Origin: Bacteroidales bacterium
Lineage (GTDB): Bacteria > Bacteroidota > Bacteroidia > Bacteroidales > UBA12077
Length of the DNA: 64,000 nt
Direction: 5' to 3'
Assembly: GCA_016342685.1 (NCBI GenBank)
Contig: JAEINU010000001.1
Coordinates: 682,001 to 746,000, forward strand
Both the position numbers and the translations under genes were made by a program. The notes under the pieces are model-generated. The model was not told the origin of the DNA and ran no database searches. It worked only from the letters and a program-made list of their open reading frames with translations. Positions 21,001 to 30,000 of the stretch are shown one piece after another (within the stretch, counting starts at the first letter, position 1; the number at the start of each line of letters is the position of its first letter).

Positions 21001-24000
21001 TACTGTTTCAGCAATAAGTGGAAATACTTCTGAAACAGGTGTAACTGCTACTTTTACTATTGTTTTAGATAGTGAACCAACAGCAAATGTAATTATCCCA
21101 TTAAGTTCAGACGATATTAGTGAAGGAACTGTTTCTGCAGGAAGTATAACATTTACACCTGCAAACTGGAATGTTGCACAAACAGTAACAGTAACAGGAA
21201 TTGATGATGATATTCAAGATGGAAATCAAACATATAATATAATAACGGCCGCAGCAACAAGTACAGATGGAAATTATTCAGGAATAAATTCAAGTGATGT
21301 AGCTGTAATTAATAATGATGACTCGGATGCCGCAGGAATAACTGTTTCGGCGATAAGTGGAAACACATCAGAATCGGGAACAACAGCAACATTTACAATT
21401 GTTCTGGATTCTGAACCAACTGCAAACGTTACAGTTAATTTAACATCAGACGATTTAACTGAAGGAACTGTTTCACCAGCAAGTGTAACTTTTACCTCAG
21501 TAAATTGGAATGTGTTTCAAACAGTAACTGTAACAGGTGTTAATGATGTAATAGCTGATGGAAATCAAACATATAATATAATAACTGCAGCAGCAACAAG
21601 TACAGATGGTAATTATTCAGGAATGAACCCTGGTGATGTTACAGTTATAAATGTTGATGGAGATGTTGCTAGTATTAATGTTTCAACTATTAGTAATCAT
21701 ACCGCTGAAGATGGAACAACTGCAACATTTACAATAGTGCTAACAAGTATGCCAACCGCCAATGTAACAGTAGGATTGACTTCTGATGATATAAGTGAAG
21801 GAACAGTTTTACCAGCAAGTATAATATTCACGACCGGAAATTGGAATGTAGCTCAAACGGTAACTGTAACAGGAGTAAATGATGCTATTGATGATGGAAA
21901 TCAATCATTCAATATTATTACAGCAGCAGCAACAAGTACGGATGGTAATTACTCTGGATTAAATCCTAATAATGTTGTAGTTATTAATGATGATGATACA
22001 GATGCAGCTGGAATAACTGTTTCAGCAATAAGTGGAAATACAACCGAAGCAGGTGGATCGGCTACATTTACAATTGTATTAGATAGTGAACCAACTGCAA
22101 ATGTAATAGTTGGATTAAGTTCTGATGATACAGGTGAAGGTACAGTGTTGCCAGCAAGTGTAACGTTTACATCAGGGAATTGGAATGTAGCCCAAACAGT
22201 TACAGTAACTGGTATTAATGATGATATTGATGATGGAAACCAAACATATAATATTATAACAGCAGCAGCAACAAGTTCAGATGGAGTTTATTCAGGACTA
22301 AATGCAAATGATGTAGTTGTAATAAATACAGATAATGATTTAGCAGGAATAACAGTTTCTGCGATAAGTGGTAATACAACGGAAGCAGGCGGAACAGCTA
22401 CATTTACAATTGTATTAGATAGTGAGCCAACTGCAAATGTAACAATTAGCCTAAGCTCTGACGATACAGGGGAAGGAACAGGATTACCAGCAAGTGTAAC
22501 ATTTGTTCCAGGAAACTGGAATGTTGCTCAAACAGTAACGGTAACTGGTATTAATGATGATTTAGATGATGGAGATCAAACATATAATATAGTAACAGCA
22601 GCGGCAACAAGTGCTGATGGCAATTATTCAGGAATGAATGCCAATGATGTAACAATTATTAATACTGATAATGATATAGCTGGAATATCCGTTTCAGCAA
22701 TAAGTGGAAATACAACTGAAGCAAGTGGAACGGCAAGTTTCACAATTGTATTGGATAGTGAACCAACAGCAAATGTAACAATTGGGTTAAGTTCAGACGA
22801 TACTGGTGAAGGAACTTTAGCTATAGCTAATGTGGTATTTACGCCTGCAAATTGGAGTGTTGCACAAACAGTAAGTGTAACTGGTGCTAATGATGATATT
22901 GATGATGGAAATCAATCATATGATATAATAACTGCGGCAGCAACTAGTTCTGATGGAAATTATTCAGGATTAAATGCAAATGATGTAGTTGTAATAAATA
23001 CAGACGATGATTTATCAGGAATTACTATATCTGCAATAAGTGGACATACAGGAGAGGATGGAACAACAGCTACTTTTACTGTTGTATTAGACAGTGAACC
23101 AACAGCAAATGTAACCATTGGATTAAGCTCTAATGACACGGGTGAAGGTACTATTTCTGTTGGAAATGTGATCTTTACATCAGGAAACTGGAATATTGTT
23201 CAAACAATTACAGTAACAGGTGTTAATGATGATATAGATGATGGAGATGTAACTTACAATATTATAACAGCCGCAGCGGTGAGTGCTGATGGAAATTATG
23301 GTGGTGTTGACGAGCCGGATGTTGCAGTAATAAACGATGATAATGGCGATGCTGCTGGAATAACAGTATCTGTAATTAGCACAAATACAACAGAAGCAGG
23401 TGGAATAGCGACTTTCACAATTGTACTGGATACTGAACCAACAGCAAATGTTACTGTTGGCTTAAGCTCTGATGATGCAAGTGAAGGAACAGTACTTCCT
23501 GTAAGTGTAACATTTACATCAGGAAACTGGAATGTTGCACAAACTATAACAGTAACAGGAATTGATGATGATTTAGATGATGGAAATCAAACATTTAATA
23601 TAATAACAGCTGCAGCTATAAGTTCTGATGGAAATTATTCTGCCATGAATGCGAATGATGTTGTGGTTTTAAATATGGATGATGACGAAGCAGGAATAAG
23701 TGTTTCGTTTATTAGTGGAAATACAAATGAAGGTGCAGCAACTGCAACATTTACAATTGTATTAGAAACCGAACCAACATCAAATGTAACAATTCCATTA
23801 AGCTCTGACGATACTGGAGAAGGTACTGTTTTTCCAATAAGTGTCACCTTTACTTCTGTAAATTGGAATGTTGCACAAACAATTACAGTAACAGGAGTTG
23901 ATGATGATATTGAAGATGGTAGTCAATCCTATAATATAATAACAGCTACAGCCACAAGTTCAGATGGAAATTATTCTGGATTAAATGCCAACAATGTAAT

Positions 24001-27000
24001 GGTTATAAATGATGATGATGGAGATTCATCGGGAATAACTGTGACAGCAATAAGTGGAAATACCACCGAAGCAGGAGGAACAGCAACATTTACAATTGTT
24101 TTAGATAGTGAACCAATTTCTGATGTGACAATTGGTTTAGGATCCGATGATTTAGGGGAGGGAAGTGAAGCTCCAATAAGTGTTTTATTTACTGCTGCTA
24201 ATTGGAATGTAGCACAAACAATTACAGTAACAGGAGTTGATGATGATATTGATGATGGAAATCAATCATATGATATTGTAACGAATGCAGCAACTAGCTT
24301 AGACGGAAACTATAGTGGTTTAAATGCTTCTGATGTTTCAGTATTGAACATTGATGATGATAACGCTGGAATTATAGTATCTGCAATAACAGGAAATACT
24401 ACCGAAATAGGAGGTACTTCAACTTTTACAATTGTCTTGGCAAGCGAACCAACAGCAAATGTTTCAATTGACTTAAGTTCCGACGATACTGGCGAGGGAA
24501 CAATTTCCACAACAAGTGTAAGTTTTACACCTGCAAACTGGAATATCGCACAAACAATTACCGTAACAGGTGTCGATGATGATATTGATGATGGTGATCA
24601 GTTATACAATATAATTACTGCAGCAGCAATAAGTTCAGATGGTATTTACTCTGGAATGAATGCTACTGATGTTGCTTTACTAAATATTGATGACGATAAT
24701 TCTGGTATATCAGTTACAACAATAAGCAATCATACTACTGAAAATGGCATAACTGCAACATTTACAGTAGTTCTGAATAGTGAACCAACAGCAAATGTGA
24801 CAATTGGATTAAGTTCAGATGATTTAACAGAAGGAACTATTTCTGTGTCAGACCTTGCTTTCAATTCTACAAATTGGAACGTTGCACAAACGATAACTGT
24901 TACAGGGATCGATGATAATATTGATGATGGAAATATTTCTTATAATATTGTTACAGCAATAGCGGTTAGTACTGATGGGAATTATGGAGGTCTTAATGCA
25001 AACGATGTTGTTGTTATAAACGATGATAACGGCGATAGTTCAGGAATCTCGGTTACAACAATAAGCAATCACACAACAGAAGCAGGCGGAACAGCTACTA
25101 TTACTATTGTATTAGATAGCGAACCAATAGCAGATGTATCAATTGATTTAAGTTCCGACGATTTATCAGAAGGAATTGTATCAACCGGTAATATTGTATT
25201 TAATTCTGGCAATTGGAATTTACCGCAAACCATTACGATAACAGGAGTTGATGATAATGTGGATGACGACGATCAGGCATTTAATCTTATAATTGATGCA
25301 AGTGTAAGTATTGATGGAAATTATAATGGACTTGATCCAGCTGATATTATAATTATAAATGAAGATAATGATGAAGTCGGAATCTTGGTTTCATCAATAA
25401 GCAATCACACAACAGAAGCGGGAGGAACAGCAAGTTTTACAGTTGTTCTTGAAAGTGAACCAACCGCTGATGTTATTATTGGTTTATCATCTGATGATAC
25501 TGGTGAAGGCACTGTACCAATGACAAGTATTACGTTCATACCAATAAATTGGGATACACCTCAAACTATTATAGTTACAGGAGTTGATGATGATATCGAT
25601 GATGGAAATCAGTTTTACAATATTGTTACTGCAGTAGCTGCAAGTGCTGATACAAAATATTCTGGAAGAACTGTGGCTGATGTTGCAGTTACGAATGACG
25701 ACGACGATATTTCAGGAATCACAGTAACAGCAATAAGTGGAAACACAACAGAAACAGGTACTTCTGCAAGTTTTAGTATCGTGTTAGATTCAGAACCAGT
25801 TGCCGATGTTACAATTAATTTAAGTTCTGATGATTTAACAGAAGGTACGCTTTCAGGTGCTAGTATTACATTTAATAATACAAATTGGAATAGTGCACAA
25901 ATTATAACCGTAAACGGTATAAATGATGATATCGATGATGGAAATCAGACATATAATATTACAACATCAAATACAATATCTACCGATATAAGATATTCAG
26001 ATAAAGATGTTGATGATGTAACTGTAACAAATATAGATGATGATAATGCTGGAATTACAGTTTCAACAATTACTACAAATATTACAGAAGCAGGAAGTAC
26101 AGCTTCATTCACAATTGTTTTGGATTCAGAACCAACAGCGAATGTTACAGTTGGCCTTAGCTCGGATGATTTAAGCGAGGGAACCATTCCTGTTACCAAT
26201 GTAATATTCGATAATACGAATTGGGATAATCCACAGACAATTACAGTTACTGGTGTTGATGATAATATTGATGATGGGGATATAATATTTAATATTTTAA
26301 CAGCAAATGCAACATCAACCGATTTAGTTTATTCTGGAATGGTTTCTAATGATGTTTCTGTTACAAATGAGGACGATGATACAGTAGGATTTACAATAGC
26401 AGAAACTGGTGGAAGTAGTATAACTTCTGAAAATGGCTCATCGGATATTTTTACAGTTGTATTAGATTCAGAACCATTAAGCAATGTTGTATTTAATATA
26501 TCTGTTGGCGATGCCACCGAAGGAACAGTTGATAAAGCTACATTAACATTTATACCTTCAGAATGGAATATTGCACAAACAGTTGCTATTACTGGTGTCG
26601 ATGATGTTATAATCGATTTAACGCAAACATATACTATTACCGTAAGCGTTGATGATCCTGGTTCTGAAGATAATTTTGATGTATTACTAGATCAAACAAT
26701 TAGTGTTAATAATACCGATAATGATGCGGCAGGAGTTACTGTTTCATCTATTTCGAATAATACAATTGAAGATGGAACATCAGCAAGTTTCACAATAAAT
26801 CTTAATACTCAACCTACAGGCGATGTGACTATAAATCTTTCATCAAACAATACGAGTGAAGGAACAATTTCGCCAAATAGCGTAACATTTACTTCATTAA
26901 ATTGGAATTCAAATCAAACGATAACAGTTTATGGAGTTAATGATAATATTGATGATGGAAATCAACCGTTTGAAGTAATAACAGGGGTTGCAATAAGTGC

Positions 27001-30000
27001 TGATGGTGATTATAATGGAATTGATCCAGACGATATTTCTGTTATAAACGAAGATGATGATGATGCAGCAATAACAGTATCTGTTATAAGTGGAAATACA
27101 AATGAAGCCTTAGGACAAGCAACATTTACAATTGTATTAGATAGTGAACCAACAGCAAATGTAACAGTCGGATTAAGTTCAGATAACACAACAGAGGGAA
27201 CAGTATTCCCTGCAAGTATTGCATTTAATAATACAAACTGGAATATAGCGAGAACTGTAACTGTAACTGGTGTTAATGATAATGTAGATGATGGAGATAT
27301 CCCTTATAATATTATTACAGCTATCGCAGTTAGTGGCGATGGTATATACAATGGTATTGATCCGGTTAATGTTTCTGTTATAAATGAAGATGATGATGTT
27401 GTGGGAGTAACAGTCTCAGTAATATCTAATAATACAACTGAGTTAGGTGTTACAGCAACATTTACCATAGTTCTAAATACCGAACCTACAGATGATGTAA
27501 TTATCGGATTAACTTCTGATGATATTACCGAAGGAACAATTTCAGTATCTGATGTTACTTTTAACTCAACAGATTGGAATGTACCACAAACTATTACTGT
27601 AACAGGTATCGACGATAATATTGATGATGGAGATATTTCTTTTAATATTATTACAGGACAGGCAACAAGTCTAGATGCAAATTATGCAGCAATAGATCCA
27701 AACGATGTTGCAATTGTTAATTTAAACGATGCAGTTCCAGTAGCCATAGATGATAGTGCGGTTACAGATGAAGATGATAATGTCAATATTGATGTAATAG
27801 CAAATGATACTGGTATTGATGATGGCGGATTGTCCATTACGATAATTACTCAACCAACAAATGGAACATTATTAATAAATGTTGATAATACAATTACTTA
27901 CAGACCAAATACAGATTATTATGGTACTGATAGTTTTGTTTATGAAGTTTGTGATTCAGATCCAGAATGTGATCAGGCAACCGTTAATATTACTATAAAT
28001 TCGGTAAACGATCATATTCCAATTGCAATTGATGATGCAAGAGGTACTGAGATAAATCTTGCCTTAGATGTAGATGTTCTTGTAAATGATAATGGCTTAG
28101 AGGATGGAGGAATTGTTGTAACAGTTCTTGGAATTCCTACGAACGGAGCAGCAATTGTAAACGCTGATAATTCAATTAAGTATACACCAAATTTAGATTA
28201 TACTGGATCTGATAGTTTCGATTATCAGGTATGTGATATGGATGGCGATTGCGCAACGGCAACTGTAATTATTAGCGTTAAAGCAACAAATGCAAAACCT
28301 CTGGCAATCGATGATATATTAACAACTTTAATAGACCAATCTAAAACAATAAATGTTTTAAGTAACGATTCTGGATTAGAAGACGGTGGAATTGTTGTTA
28401 CATCAAATGCAAACCCATCTAATGGTTATATTACTATTAATCCAGATAATACAATTACTTATACACCAAATGTATCTTATTTAGGGCCCGATAGCTTTGA
28501 ATATAAAATTGAAGATGTCGATGGTGATTATTCAATCGCAAAAGTTGATGTCTCTGTTATCGAGGTGCCAGATTATTTGCCAGTTGCAGTTAACGATTCA
28601 AGAGGTACAAGTATTAATTCTGATGTAATTGTTGATGTATTGGTTAACGATTCTGGATTAGAAGATGGAGGTTTAGTTATAAGTATTCTAAGCGTAGCCA
28701 CAAATGGAACAGCTACAGTAAATCCAGATAATACCGTAACCTATAGTCCAAATACAGATTATTTAGGAAGCGACAGCTTCGATTATCAGGTATGTGATGC
28801 AGATGGAGATTGTTCTTCAGCAACAGTTACAATAACTGTTAATTTGACAAACTCGGTACCTGCAGCAGTTGACGATAATATCAATACTTTAGTAAATATA
28901 CCTGTAACGGCGAATGTGCTGAATAATGATACCGGCTTAGAAGATGGAGGAATAGTAGTAACTATATTCTCAAATCCAGCTAATGGATCTGTTATTATAA
29001 ATGCCGATAACACAATTACATACACACCAGATGCTTGGTATAAGGGCAACGATAGTTTTGAATACTTAGTGAACGATGGTGAGGGAGATCAATCAATAGC
29101 AACAGTTAATGTTACCATTACAGAAATTCTTAACTATATTCCTGTAGCAAACGACGATTCTCGTGGAACAAGTATAAACACAGATGTAATTGTCGACGTA
29201 TTAGTTAACGATTCTGGATTAGAAGATGGAGGATTGTTATTAACAGTTTCAAGCCCAGCATCAAATGGAACGGCAACAGTTAATGTTGATAATACTATTA
29301 CCTATAGTCCGAACCTTGATTATATTGGATCAGATAGTTTCGAATATCAGATTTGTGATACCGATGGAGAATGCTCTACTGCAACAGTAACTATTACTGT
29401 TAAGGAAAGCAATCTAATTCCAGATGCAATAGATGATAACATAACAGCAGTTATGAATTCAGCAGTTTCTGTTAATGTTTTAAGCAACGACACAAATCTT
29501 GATGATGGTGGAATAGTTGTAAGTATTCACGAAAATCCAGCAAATGGAACTCTGATTGTAAACGGAGACAATACAATAACTTATACCCCATATAATTGGT
29601 ATCAGGGAAGTGATAGTTTTAAATATATGGTTAAAGATGCCGAAGGTGATTACGATGTTGCAACAGTATTTGTAACCATTAATGCGATACCTAATTATAT
29701 TCCTGTTGCACAGGATGATTCAAGAGGTACAAGTGTTGATATGCTTGTTGTTATTGATGTTCTTACAAATGATTCAGGATTAGAAGATGGTGTAAAAACA
29801 CTTACAGTATCAAATGATCCTGACGATGGAAATACAATAGTTAACCCAGATAATACAATTACATATACTCCTGATAATGGATTCACAGGAACGGATGTAT
29901 TTGAATACGAAGTTTGCGATAACGATGATGAATGTTCAACTGCACAAGTAACAATTACTGTCCGTGAAACGAATAATGAGCCTAATGCAATTGATGATAA

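Noticed and set aside
17960-27733. Possible CRISPR-like or tandem satellite array
   Set aside because: The period (~337 bp) is a codon multiple, stays in frame and encodes a coherent domain; it is coding repetition.
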